Shown: piece after piece, positions 42,182 to 50,651 of the stretch | Layout: every line of letters starts with the position of its first letter | Position numbering within the stretch: position 1 is the stretch's first letter | From: Dinoroseobacter sp049800775 | GTDB lineage: Bacteria; Pseudomonadota; Alphaproteobacteria; Rhodobacterales; Rhodobacteraceae | NCBI RefSeq assembly: GCF_049800775.1 | Contig: NZ_JBNAFR010000001.1 | Coordinates: forward strand, 1-64,000 | DNA length: 64,000 nt | Direction: 5' to 3' | Notes under the pieces: generated by a model | What the model was told of the DNA's origin: nothing | The model's input: the letters and a program-made list of their open reading frames with translations, nothing else | The model's database searches: none | Position numbers and translations under genes: made by a program

Positions 42182-43233
42182 AGAAGGGTTCCGGAATAGG
42201 TGACGGCGCCTGCCGCGTCGGCCTGCACCTTGCCGATCACATGGACGGTTTCGCCCGCCGCGCGCAGGGCTTCGGTCAGCGCCTCGGCGCGATCCGCCGC
42301 CACCACGAGCGCCATGCCGATCCCGGCATTGAAGGTCTTGAGCAGCTCGGCCTCGTCCAACCCGCCCTCGGCGGCCAGCCAGGCGAACACCGGCGGCAGG
42401 TCCCAGGCATCCAGATCGATGGCAATCCCCAGCCCCTCGGGCAGCACCCGGGGCAGGTTCTCGGTCAGGCCCCCACCGGTGATATGGGCCAGCGCATGGA
42501 CGCCGCCCGCCGCAACCGCCGCGAGGGCCGGTTTGACATAGAGCCGTGTGGGCGTCAGCAGGGCCGCGCCCAGGCTGGTTTCGGCAAAGGGTGCCGGATC
42601 GGCCCAGCCCAGCCCCGAGCGCTCGACCACCCGGCGCACCAGCGAATAGCCGTTGGAATGCACCCCGTCCGAGGCCAGCCCCAGCACCACATCCCCCGCG
42701 GTCACACCGGCGGGCAGGTCCGCGCCCCTCTCCATCGCGCCGACGGCAAAGCCCGCCAGATCGAAATCGCCCGCATCATACATGCCCGGCATCTCGGCGG
42801 TCTCGCCCCCGATCAGCGCACAGCCCGAACCCGAGCAGCCCGCAGCGATGCCTTCGATGATCGTGGCAGCCGCCTCGACCTCCAGCTTGCCGGTGGCGAA
42901 ATAGTCGAGAAAGAAGAGCGGCTCGGCCCCCTGACAGACGAGATCATTGACGCACATGGCCACCAGATCGATCCCGATCGTGTCGAAATGGCCCGTGTCG
43001 ATGGCGATGCGCAGCTTGGTGCCCACCCCATCCGTGGCCGCCACCAGCACCGGGTCGGAATAGCCCGCGCCCTTGAGGTCAAAGAGCGCGCCGAACCCGC
43101 CCAGACCGCTCATCACGCCGGGCCGGGCCGTGGCCTTGGCCGCAGGTTTGATCCGGTCGACCAGCGCATTGCCAGCATCGATGTCGACCCCGGCCTCGGC
43201 ATAGGTCAGACCCGTTTTGGGGGTATCATTCAT
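42178..43233 (-). CDS. purM: Phosphoribosylformylglycinamidine cyclo-ligase
   Basis: 351 residues, normal length. Makes AIR from FGAM with ATP. The glycine-rich motif GVGTKLRIAIDTG, MCVNDLVCQGAEPLFFLDY, GGETAEMPGMY and ITGGGLTENLPRVLP are family signatures. It precedes purN with a 4-bp overlap, forming the usual purMN operon. No purine riboswitch is visible in the short upstream spacer. Confidence 0.97.
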   Translation of the reverse strand: MNDTPKTGLTYAEAGVDIDAGNALVDRIKPAAKATARPGVMSGLGGFGALFDLKGAGYSDPVLVAATDGVGTKLRIAIDTGHFDTIGIDLVAMCVNDLVCQGAEPLFFLDYFATGKLEVEAAATIIEGIAAGCSGSGCALIGGETAEMPGMYDAGDFDLAGFAVGAMERGADLPAGVTAGDVVLGLASDGVHSNGYSLVRRVVERSGLGWADPAPFAETSLGAALLTPTRLYVKPALAAVAAGGVHALAHITGGGLTENLPRVLPEGLGIAIDLDAWDLPPVFAWLAAEGGLDEAELLKTFNAGIGMALVVAADRAEALTEALRAAGETVHVIGKVQADAAGAVTYSGTLL

Positions 43234-43316
43234 GGCAGGATTCCGGCAGCAGCTAACGTTGGCGCCGACCTAACAAGACCGTACCGGCCTGTCCATGGCC
43301 TGTCCCTGGTCCGGCC

Positions 43317-43775
43317 TTACATGGCATCCTTTGCCGCAAGCTCTTCCTGGCGGCGCTGCTCGGCCTTCACGCCAAAGCCAAAGGAAAACCGCGCGACCAC
43401 TACGCCAAACAGATACACGACACCCAGGATGATGGCCCCGCCCCCAAGCCCGAAGAAAGACAAATCTGAGACCATCTCGTCCTCGATCCCAAACACCAGT
43501 GCGACCGCAAAAACGAGCAAGAAGCCAACCACGATATTGATCAGCGACATGATCCAGGACAGCTTCCACATCGTGCCTGAGCTCGGCGCCACCTTGGTCC
43601 GGCGCGTGTAGATGGCACCAGTATACCATGCCGGGACGAAATGCGTGACGCTACTGACGCCGACCCCAATGTCGACATCGAGAAAAAAGAGTAACCCGCT
43701 CGACAGAACAAGCACAAAAACCATGCAGATCAGCGTGTAGAGCGCATGGCGCAGGAGGAGGGCGGATATGGACAT
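43317..43775 (-). CDS. ABZJ_00895-like four-helix membrane protein
   Basis: About 152 residues with four hydrophobic helices (LYTLICMVFVLVLSSGLLFF, HFVPAWYTGAIYTRR, INIVVGFLLVFAVALVFG, GAIILGVVYLFGVVVAR). The pattern of a re-entrant PAWYTGAIYTRR segment recalls the ABZJ_00895 family, whose role is unknown. In-frame ATGs exist at 43838 and 43820 without ribosome sites; 43775 has AGGGA upstream and starts directly before helix 1, so it is preferred with moderate certainty. Confidence 0.65.
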   Translation of the reverse strand: MSISALLLRHALYTLICMVFVLVLSSGLLFFLDVDIGVGVSSVTHFVPAWYTGAIYTRRTKVAPSSGTMWKLSWIMSLINIVVGFLLVFAVALVFGIEDEMVSDLSFFGLGGGAIILGVVYLFGVVVARFSFGFGVKAEQRRQEELAAKDAM

Positions 43776-43882
43776 GAAAACGCGGTTCCCTGCGCGGTGC
43801 GGCTTCGTTTCGGGGTCCATTGCGGGCGATCCTGCCATCGGGCTTGACGCGAGGCTGCACTCTGGTAGCCATCGGGTGCGGC

Positions 43883-43959
43883 GGGCCTGTAGCTCAATTG
43901 GTTAGAGCAGAGCGCTCATAACGCTTTGGTTGCGGGTTCAAGTCCTGCCGGGCCTACCA
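43883..43959 (+). tRNA. tRNA with CAT anticodon, probably tRNA-Ile2
   Basis: 77 nt including CCA. GGGCCTG pairs with CGGGCCT (one G-U at each end region). The anticodon stem AGCGC/GCTTT-type encloses TCATAAC, giving CAT. The sequence resembles tRNA-Ile2 (CAT modified to lysidine to read AUA) more than elongator tRNA-Met. The tRNA itself is certain; the amino acid assignment is less so. Confidence 0.85.
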
Positions 43960-44236
43960 TCCTCTTTCCGTCGCACAGATCTGAAGCCCAGACCGGTGGG
44001 GACAGGTCTTTGGCGCGCTCACCCGGCGCGAGGGGCTTGCACAGCCCGGGCTTCGCCCAAGAATTCAGCGCCATGCCTGCGGTCGAGACGCTCGGACGGA
44101 TCCGTTCCCGCCTTGCGCGAATGCCCTGCCCCCTGCTCCCCCGGAACTGGCGGTCCCGCGGGGTTTCACGTCGGATTTACTGGAAACTGCGACATTCTGC
44201 CCCATCCTTCTTAGGTGAGGAGACAAGGAGTGGAAG

Positions 44237-44455
44237 ATGACATTTCTCAAAACACTGGGCTTTGCCGTGTATAACCTCTCGCGCATGGGCTACTACCACG
44301 CGGGGGCGGAGATGTGTGGCGGCAGCGAACGGCGCGCCAAGGCCGATGCCTATCGCAACCTGAGCAACATGACCGGCGGCGTGGTCCGCATGCAGGTGTT
44401 GGAGGCGATCTCTCGGGGTCAGCGCTTCACCGTGCAATCGCAAGATCAGCTTTAA
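44237..44455 (+). CDS. Small protein of unknown function
   Basis: 72 residues, MTFLKTLGFAVYNLSRMGYY ..., preceded by AAGGAG eight bases upstream. It contains an N-terminal amphipathic helix and basic patches (ERRAKADAYRNL). No family recognised. The C-terminus overlaps the end of the convergent histidine kinase gene by 29 bp. The 277-bp stretch 43960-44236 before it holds no recognisable gene. Confidence 0.55.
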   Translation: MTFLKTLGFAVYNLSRMGYYHAGAEMCGGSERRAKADAYRNLSNMTGGVVRMQVLEAISRGQRFTVQSQDQL

Positions 44456-45743
44456 GTCCGCCCAGCGTCTCGGAAATCCCGAGGCGCAAGGATCCGCCAT
44501 GGCTCCGGGCGATATCGGAGGCGATGGCGAGCCCCAGCCCCACGCCGCTGCCGGCATTCTGGTTGCGCGCCGCATCGAGGCGCGCAAACGGCTTGAGCGC
44601 GGTGTCCCGCAGGTCCTCGGGAATGCCCGGCCCGTCATCCTCGACCGTGAACCGCACGGCTGAGCGGAAGACCTCGACCGTGACCTGCGCCCGGTTGCCA
44701 TAGCGCAGGCCATTGCCCACCAGATTGTCCAACGCCCGCTCGATCGCCATGGCCCGCAGGGGCACGAGGCACTCTGCCTCCGGATCCACCCCCTTGAGGA
44801 CCAGCGCCACATCCCCCCCGGTGCGGCGGTGCTGATCCACCACCGCCTCGGCCAGCCCGAACGGATCCACCAGCTCGGGATCCTCCAGCGCATCGGCCCG
44901 GGCGAAATCGAGGAAGGTGTTCAGCAGCCGCGACATGTCCTGCACATCGCGTTCCAGCGCGTCAACCTCTGGCGAGGGCGGCAGCATGGACAGCTCCAGC
45001 TGCATCCGCGTCAGGGGCGTGCGCAGGTCATGGCTCACCCCCGAGAGCATCATCGTGCGCTGCTCCATCTGGCGTTCGATCCGGGTGCGCATGTCGAGAA
45101 AGGACTGGCCCGCCGCCCGCACCTCCAGCGCGCCGCTGGGCTTGTAGGGCGTGGTGCGCCCCTTGCCGAAAGCCTCCGCCGCCTGGGAGAGCCGCGCGAT
45201 GGGCCGCAACTGGTTGCGCAGGAAGATATAGGCGACCAGCGTCATAAGCCCGCCCACAAAGATCATCAGCACCAGCAGCTGATGCGGGTTGGAGGCCGAC
45301 ACCCGGCGCCGCTCCAGCTGCAGCAGGACGGGGCCCTTCTGGGTCGCGAGCGAAAAGGCCAGCTGCCGGTCGTCACTGGCCAGATCGATCAGCCCGATCC
45401 CGGTCAGCTCCTTGCGCAGGGTGTCGATCACGGTCAGCCCAGAGATGTCGTAGAACACCCGCCTGTTGCGCACGGCCTCAGGCGCATCGAGCGCGCTGAG
45501 CCGGATCCGCAGACCGGTCGCCAGCCGCGCGGCCTCGGCTAGCCCCTGCTCGGCCACCGTGTCCTGCAGCAGCTTCGCCTCGGTGATCACCGTCATGGTC
45601 ATCTGGCGGGTCACATCCTCGAAATGCCGCTGCAGAAAGGTGATCGACACCACAAGCTGAATGGTGACAATCGGCACGATCAGGATCAGCGCAGCCCGCG
45701 CATAGAGCCGACGAGGGAGAGAGTTCTTGAGAAAGCGGAACAT
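44427..45743 (-). CDS. EnvZ-type sensor histidine kinase
   Basis: 438 residues. Two membrane helices (about 13-32 and 155-180) flank a periplasmic sensor of roughly 120 residues, followed by HAMP. The H-box SGVSHDLRTPLTRM carries the phosphorylated His; N-box NLVGNGLRYG, G1 DDGPGIP and G2 GSGVGLGLAI form the ATPase. The layout is EnvZ/OmpR-like. No response regulator is adjacent, so the partner is elsewhere. The start at 45743 (MFRFLKNSLPRR) is preferred; a longer frame upstream is antisense of the metallo-hydrolase gene. Confidence 0.93.
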   Translation of the reverse strand: MFRFLKNSLPRRLYARAALILIVPIVTIQLVVSITFLQRHFEDVTRQMTMTVITEAKLLQDTVAEQGLAEAARLATGLRIRLSALDAPEAVRNRRVFYDISGLTVIDTLRKELTGIGLIDLASDDRQLAFSLATQKGPVLLQLERRRVSASNPHQLLVLMIFVGGLMTLVAYIFLRNQLRPIARLSQAAEAFGKGRTTPYKPSGALEVRAAGQSFLDMRTRIERQMEQRTMMLSGVSHDLRTPLTRMQLELSMLPPSPEVDALERDVQDMSRLLNTFLDFARADALEDPELVDPFGLAEAVVDQHRRTGGDVALVLKGVDPEAECLVPLRAMAIERALDNLVGNGLRYGNRAQVTVEVFRSAVRFTVEDDGPGIPEDLRDTALKPFARLDAARNQNAGSGVGLGLAIASDIARSHGGSLRLGISETLGGLKADLAIAR

Positions 45744-45794
45744 GGCGCGCAGCCTAGACCGGGGATGCGCCGGGCGGAAGGGAGACTGCACCTG

Positions 45795-46706
45795 ATGGCC
45801 CTGCCCCCCCGCCCCGCCCGCGTCGCCACGCTGGCCCCGGCCGTGCGCCGGGTGCTGGCCGAGAACCCCTCGCCCATGACCTATTGGGGCACCAACAGCT
45901 ATGTGGTGGGCTCCGGCGAGGTGGCGGTGATCGATCCCGGCCCCGCCGATCCGGACCAGATCGCGGCAATCCTCGGCGCGTTGTCGCCCGGCGAGACGGT
46001 CAGCCATATCTTTGTCACCCATGCCCATCTCGATCACAGCCCCGGCGCGGCTTTGCTGGCGGCGGCGACCGGCGCGCCAGTGCTGGCTTATGGCGACGCG
46101 CAGGCCGGGCGTTCGCCCCAGATGACGGCGCTGGCCGCGCGCGGCGGGCTGGCGGGGGGCGAAGGGGTGGACGCGGGGTTCACGCCCGACCGGACCCTGG
46201 CGGATGGCGAGATCACCGCCCATGGCGATTGGCAGCTCGAGGCGCTCTGGACGCCGGGGCATTTCGGCAACCATCTCGCCTTTGCCCTGCCCGCGGGGCG
46301 CGGTCTGTTCTGCGGCGATCTGGTCATGGGCTGGGCCAGTTCGCTGGTCTCGCCGCCGGACGGGGATCTGGCCGCTTTCATGGCATCGCTCGCCCGGCTC
46401 GCAACGCGGGAGGATCAGGTCTTTTATCCCGGCCATGGGGAGGTGATTGCCGCGCCCGCGCGCCGTCTCGCCGAGCTCAGGGCCCATCGCGAGATGCGCG
46501 GGCGCCAGATCGCCGACGCATTGCGCAGCGAGCCCGGTTCCGCCGCGGAGCTCGCCGAGAGGATCTATGTCGAGACACCTGCCGCCCTGCTGCCTGCCGC
46601 GGCGCGGAACGTCCTCGCCCATCTCATTGAAATGGCGTCAAAAAACGAAGCCACCTTCGATGCCGAGCTGCGCGCGGACAGTGTTTTCTCGGCCCCGCAA
46701 GAATAG
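45795..46706 (+). CDS. MBL-fold metallo-hydrolase (LACTB2-like)
   Basis: 303 residues. The metal motif IFVTHAHLDHSPGAALL (HxHxDH), the second His in LWTPGHFGNH, the Asp of GRGLFCGDLVMGW and the final His of VFYPGHGEVI are all present. A C-terminal winged-helix region (LAELRAHREMRGRQIADAL) is typical of LACTB2-type enzymes, some of which are endoribonucleases. Divergent from the histidine kinase (about 50 bp between starts). The start could also be an ATG 31 bp upstream. Confidence 0.88.
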   Translation: MALPPRPARVATLAPAVRRVLAENPSPMTYWGTNSYVVGSGEVAVIDPGPADPDQIAAILGALSPGETVSHIFVTHAHLDHSPGAALLAAATGAPVLAYGDAQAGRSPQMTALAARGGLAGGEGVDAGFTPDRTLADGEITAHGDWQLEALWTPGHFGNHLAFALPAGRGLFCGDLVMGWASSLVSPPDGDLAAFMASLARLATREDQVFYPGHGEVIAAPARRLAELRAHREMRGRQIADALRSEPGSAAELAERIYVETPAALLPAAARNVLAHLIEMASKNEATFDAELRADSVFSAPQE

Positions 46707-46769
46707 TTGCGCTTTTTTCGCTCGGGCCTCTGGACAGCCATTCCCGGAGTTGCTAAATCCCGCGCCAGT

Positions 46770-46844
46770 TCCGGCGTAGCTCAGCGGTAGAGCAGTTGAC
46801 TGTTAATCAATTGGTCGTAGGTTCGATCCCTACCGCCGGAGCCA
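46770..46844 (+). tRNA. tRNA-Asn (anticodon GUU)
   Basis: 75 nt including CCA. TCCGGCG pairs with CGCCGGA; discriminator G; anticodon loop CTGTTAA in stem TTGAC/..TCAA gives GTT. T arm GGTTCGATCC present. An intrinsic terminator follows 31 bp downstream. Confidence 0.95.
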
Positions 46845-46875
46845 AAATCTCTAAACGAGGTTCGTGAGTTACAAG

Positions 46876-46907
46876 GGCGTCAGAGCATCTGGCGCCTGTT
46901 TTGTTTT
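46876..46907 (+). terminator. Terminator after tRNA-Asn
   Basis: GGCGTCAGA (46876-46884) pairs with TCTGGCGCC (46888-46896) around GCA, with one G-T pair, followed by TGTTTTGTTTT. Confidence 0.85.
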
Positions 46908-47410
46908 GCCGCCCGTCCAGTGCTGGGCCTGCGCGGACCGCGGCGGTTGGGTCTTGCAGATCCGGGCGGCGTATCTTCTCAGCCCGCATTTTCGAACAGC
47001 CCCAAAACCCAAACCAACCCGCACGTCAAGGCGCGCCTAGGGGCCGTCCGGTTCTGGTCCCGGAGGGGTTGGGTCAGGTCCCGCTACAGCGCGTGCCGAG
47101 TCCAACCGGGTGACCGGGTCGCAGGAGTCTCCCCCGTCCTCAGCGGCTGAGGGCCCCCAGCGCGCCGGGGCATCGCACACCGCAGCAACCGGGGCTCTGG
47201 TCACACGCACCGGCATCCGACATTCCCCGCCTCCGTCAGCACTGTCCGATCCGATCGGCGCTGATCCCGGTTTGCCGCTGTCGCAGGGCGCGATGGGGGT
47301 GAATATGTCCGTCCCGACCGATCCGGACGCATCTTTCCGACCTTGTTGGCATGGGGTGCTGGACGGGCCCCGAGGCCCGCCATGTTACCGATGTCTACAA
47401 GGATCCAGAT
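46908..47410. other. 503-bp intergenic region without recognisable gene
   Basis: Between the tRNA-Asn terminator and the RTX hydrolase gene no frame shows family motifs or a convincing ribosome site. Several short frames are open on the plus strand up to the gene at 47411 but have biased, low-complexity translations. No copy of the tRNA-Asn 3' end (att-like repeat) was found here. It marks the left boundary of the second accessory region. Confidence 0.5.
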
Positions 47411-49282
47411 ATGTCCATTTTCGACCCAAGCGCCCTCAAAGAGGCGCCTTCGCGTGCAGTGCAGGACTTCGCGCAGACCAGTCCCGCCCCGGCCGTGCTG
47501 ATCGAGATCGCCCGTGGCGGGCTCTCCCTCCATGAGGTTGCCGGAAGCGTGACGCGGGATGGCGCCCAGACCGCCAGCATCAGCAATCAGTTCGAGATCG
47601 GATCCCAGACCAAGATGATGACCTCGGTCATCATCCAGCAGCTGGTGGGTGAGGGTCTGATCGCGTTCGACACGCCGCTCGCCGCGCAGATGGATCTGAC
47701 CGGCCTGGAAGGTATCCCGAACATCGAAGAGGTGACCGTGCGGGAGCTTTTGGCCAACCGCTCAGGCATTCCCGATTTCGACACGGTGCCCGGCGAGACC
47801 GGCCTGCCCGCCTTCATCGAGATGCTGATGGCAAACCCGGATCAGCCCCTTGGCCCGGACGGGCTGCTCACGCTGGCGTCCGGGCAACCGGCCAATTTCG
47901 CGCCGGGAGAGGCCTATGCCTATTCGAACACCAATTTCCTGCTGCTGCAGAAGCTGGCTGAGCAGGTCTCCGGGGCCAGCTTCGGCGAGTTGCTGTCCGA
48001 GCGCATCTTCTCGGTCACCGGGATGGAGGACAGCGCCCTGAGATCCGAGATCGGGTCCGACAACCTGCTGCATTCCTACGCGTCGCTGGTCCCGGGACAG
48101 GAGATCGATGTGACCGAGGCGCCGCTGGATCTGGGCGCGGCGGGCGGCGTGGTGTCGACCACCGCGGACATGATCCGTTTCTTCGAGGCGCTGCTGGTCT
48201 CCGGCACCCTGCTCTCGCCCGAGCAGATGGAAGAGATGCTGGATTTCCGCGCGCCGGACGGCACGCCCGGCAAGGAAGGGGAAAGCCTCGGCCTGTCCTC
48301 CGGAACGATCTTCGGGCAGCAGTTCATCGGGTTTCAGGGCGGGACGCTGGGCACCTATACGGCGACCTTTCTGCATGTCGAAAGCGGGACGATCTTCTCG
48401 GTAGCGACGACCCATTCCAATGGCGAGCCTATCGAACTGCTGGTCGAAGCCTTCACCGCGATCTTCGATGACGCGTCCTGGGCCAGTTTCGACCCGACGG
48501 ATGATAGCTTCGACATCGCCGGAACGGCGGCGGAGATCACCCTGTCCGAGGACAGAAATGCCGAGGGCAACCCGGAGACCGTACTGACCCTGGACGGGGT
48601 CAGCCTGACCTTCGAAGGGGGGATCGGAGAGCTTGACCCGGGGCGGTTCAGTTTCTCCGATGGCTCCACCCTTTGGATCGGGAGCGATGGCATCGACCGG
48701 GTCGACATTCTGCGGGACGCGCCGGAGGCCGCCGAGGCCGACAACCAGCTAATCGGTCTGGACGGCAATGACCACCTGCGCGGAGGCCATGGCAATGACT
48801 GGATCGAAGGCGGCGCAGGGCGCGATCACCTCTGGGGACGGGACGGCGATGACGTGCTCGATGGCGGGGCCGGGGATGACACCCTGCGGGGGGATCACGG
48901 GGATGACCGCCTGACGGGCGGCGAGGGCCGCGACCGGCTGAGTGGTGGCGCAGGCGATGACGTCCTGTCCGGTGGCGATGGCAATGACCTGCTGCGCGGG
49001 GGCGCGGGCGACGACGTGCTGGAGGGCGGCGCCGGGCGCAACACCTTGTGGGGCGGCAGCGGCGCCGACACCTTCGTGTTTCCGATCAGCGCCGGACAGG
49101 ATCGCATTTTCGGCTTTGACGCCGCAGAGGACCTGCTGGATTTCTCGCAGACCGGCTTGCAGTTCGACGATCTGGCGATCGATACGCGCGGCGCCATCAC
49201 CACGATTAGCTATGGCGAAGGGGAGATCATCCTGTTCGGCACCTCCTGCGAGACGTTAACCGAAGACTGTTTCCTCTTCTGA
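47411..49282 (+). CDS. Secreted beta-lactamase-fold serine hydrolase fused to RTX repeats
   Basis: 623 residues. Residues 10-370 are a beta-lactamase/DD-peptidase (PF00144-type) domain: catalytic Ser65-x-x-Lys68 in EIGSQTKMM, and Tyr171-Ser-Asn173 in YAYSNTNF; the third motif reads GFQGGTLG instead of HxG. From about 446 to 552 there are some eleven glycine-rich RTX nonapeptides (GGxGxDxLx), which bind calcium and serve type I secretion; the C-terminus ends in the hydrophobic CFLF. No N-terminal signal peptide. The likely product is an extracellular esterase or peptidase. No T1SS genes adjacent. Confidence 0.9.
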   Translation: MSIFDPSALKEAPSRAVQDFAQTSPAPAVLIEIARGGLSLHEVAGSVTRDGAQTASISNQFEIGSQTKMMTSVIIQQLVGEGLIAFDTPLAAQMDLTGLEGIPNIEEVTVRELLANRSGIPDFDTVPGETGLPAFIEMLMANPDQPLGPDGLLTLASGQPANFAPGEAYAYSNTNFLLLQKLAEQVSGASFGELLSERIFSVTGMEDSALRSEIGSDNLLHSYASLVPGQEIDVTEAPLDLGAAGGVVSTTADMIRFFEALLVSGTLLSPEQMEEMLDFRAPDGTPGKEGESLGLSSGTIFGQQFIGFQGGTLGTYTATFLHVESGTIFSVATTHSNGEPIELLVEAFTAIFDDASWASFDPTDDSFDIAGTAAEITLSEDRNAEGNPETVLTLDGVSLTFEGGIGELDPGRFSFSDGSTLWIGSDGIDRVDILRDAPEAAEADNQLIGLDGNDHLRGGHGNDWIEGGAGRDHLWGRDGDDVLDGGAGDDTLRGDHGDDRLTGGEGRDRLSGGAGDDVLSGGDGNDLLRGGAGDDVLEGGAGRNTLWGGSGADTFVFPISAGQDRIFGFDAAEDLLDFSQTGLQFDDLAIDTRGAITTISYGEGEIILFGTSCETLTEDCFLF

Positions 49283-49302
49283 GCAAAAAACACTAGGAGA
49301 CG

Positions 49303-49329
49303 GGGCGCAGGCTCTGACGGCCTGCGCCC
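49303..49329 (+). terminator. Stem-loop after the RTX gene
   Basis: GGGCGCAGG (49303-49311) pairs perfectly with CCTGCGCCC (49321-49329) around a 9-base loop. No T-run follows, so termination strength is uncertain. Confidence 0.55.
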
Positions 49330-49359
49330 TGCCCCGCATCCCCCCATTCCGGTATTCGC

Positions 49360-50574
49360 ATGACCCCGCCACCGCTCGATTTCGATCAGGAAACCCTGCG
49401 CCTGACGGCTGCCGTCGGCTTTCTGGTGCTGTCGCTGTTTTGCTGCAACGTGCTGCTGCTTCCGGATCGGGACCGGGACAGCCGGATGCCGCTGGCGTTG
49501 TTCTTCATGGCCAGCGCGGGCGAGCTTCTGGCGCTGCCGGTCTCCGTCCTGTTTCCCGCAAGCCCCCCGAGCTTTGCGACGCTTGCGCTCGAACTGGCCG
49601 AGATCCCGCTGACCATGGCGCAGCCCTTTCTGCTATGGCTCTATGTTCACCGCCTGACCGCGGACAGGACGCAACCGGCGCAGCCCCAGCGGCTCCTGTG
49701 GCATATGCTGCCCATCGGGTTTGCCTGTGCTGTGTATGTCTACGTCCTGCTCCTCCCCCCGGAGCTTCAGGCGGGTCTGTATCCCGGCGCGCAGAGCCTT
49801 GGGATCTGGCAGATCATCGCCTTTGCGGGGTTCTATGGGGCGACGGCGGTGTTCTATGTGCTGATCCCGATCTATGCCGTGCTGATCCTGCGCAGGCTGC
49901 GGCGGTACCGAACTCGGCTGAAGGATCTGTTCGCCAGCACCGAAGGGCGCGAGCTCGCCTGGGCCTGGTGGCTGACGGCGGCGGTCTGTGTGTTCTGGCT
50001 GTTCAATCTGATGGCGATCCTGGCCACGGAACTCGCGCTGAGTTTTCCGGGCGTGGGGCTGCTCGACTCCCTGACAGCTGCGATACTCGTCCGCTTCGGT
50101 CTGATCTGGAGCATCGCCCTCTGGGGGACGCGCCAGCGGCCCGGGCTCGTGCCACCGCCCGCGCGGGCGCCGGAAACCCCGGACCTGCCCCCGCCCCCGC
50201 CCGGACCCCTGCGGAAATACGGCCATTCCGGGCTGAGCGACGACCGCCTTGACCGGATCGCAACGAAGATCGATGCCCTGATGAAGGACGGGAAGCTCTA
50301 TCTCGAACCCGATCTGTCGCTCTGGGATCTGGCGGAACGGATCGGGGTGACCACCCATTACGCGTCGCAGGCCTTGAACGAGAAGATCGGCCTGCGCTTT
50401 TTCGACTATGTGAATGGCTGGCGTGTGCGTGAGGCCGCCGACAGGTTGCGCAGCACCGACGCGACCATTCTGGCCATCGCCTATGATGTGGGGTTCAACT
50501 CCCGCTCTTCCTTTTACACCGCCTTCAAGCGCGAGATCGGCATGACCCCCTCGCAATACCGGAGCGCCGCCTAG
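49360..50574 (+). CDS. Membrane-anchored AraC-family regulator
   Basis: 404 residues. Residues 10-260 hold about seven hydrophobic helices (LTAAVGFLVLSLFCCNVLLL, LALFFMASAGELLALPVSVL, IGFACAVYVYVLLLPPE, WWLTAAVCVFWLFNLMAIL and others). After a proline-rich linker (APETPDLPPPPPGP), residues 300-404 form an AraC DNA-binding domain with LWDLAERIGVTTHYASQALN and AIAYDVGFNSRSSFYTAFKR. Such proteins sense a signal in the membrane and activate transcription directly. It follows the RTX gene by 77 bp, so it may regulate it. Confidence 0.9.
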   Translation: MTPPPLDFDQETLRLTAAVGFLVLSLFCCNVLLLPDRDRDSRMPLALFFMASAGELLALPVSVLFPASPPSFATLALELAEIPLTMAQPFLLWLYVHRLTADRTQPAQPQRLLWHMLPIGFACAVYVYVLLLPPELQAGLYPGAQSLGIWQIIAFAGFYGATAVFYVLIPIYAVLILRRLRRYRTRLKDLFASTEGRELAWAWWLTAAVCVFWLFNLMAILATELALSFPGVGLLDSLTAAILVRFGLIWSIALWGTRQRPGLVPPPARAPETPDLPPPPPGPLRKYGHSGLSDDRLDRIATKIDALMKDGKLYLEPDLSLWDLAERIGVTTHYASQALNEKIGLRFFDYVNGWRVREAADRLRSTDATILAIAYDVGFNSRSSFYTAFKREIGMTPSQYRSAA

Positions 50575-50651
50575 CCCCCCTCGCTTGGGCGCAGCACTCG
50601 GGCTGCGGGACCGCCGGTGCGGACACGCAGGATCCGCGCCCGCGGGGGCGG

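Noticed and set aside
40034..42199. Plus-strand 721-codon frame across rnd and purN
   Set aside because: Antisense of two well-supported genes; composition typical of codon shadow.
43883..43959. Elongator tRNA-Met
   Set aside because: Possible from the CAT anticodon, but the stem and loop context resembles tRNA-Ile2; recorded as the less likely reading.
45744..46622. Long N-terminal extension of the histidine kinase
   Set aside because: The extension is antisense to the metallo-hydrolase gene; the kinase starts naturally at 45743 before its first membrane helix.
46908..47410. Integration site at tRNA-Asn
   Set aside because: No duplicated tRNA 3' end and no integrase near the following accessory genes.
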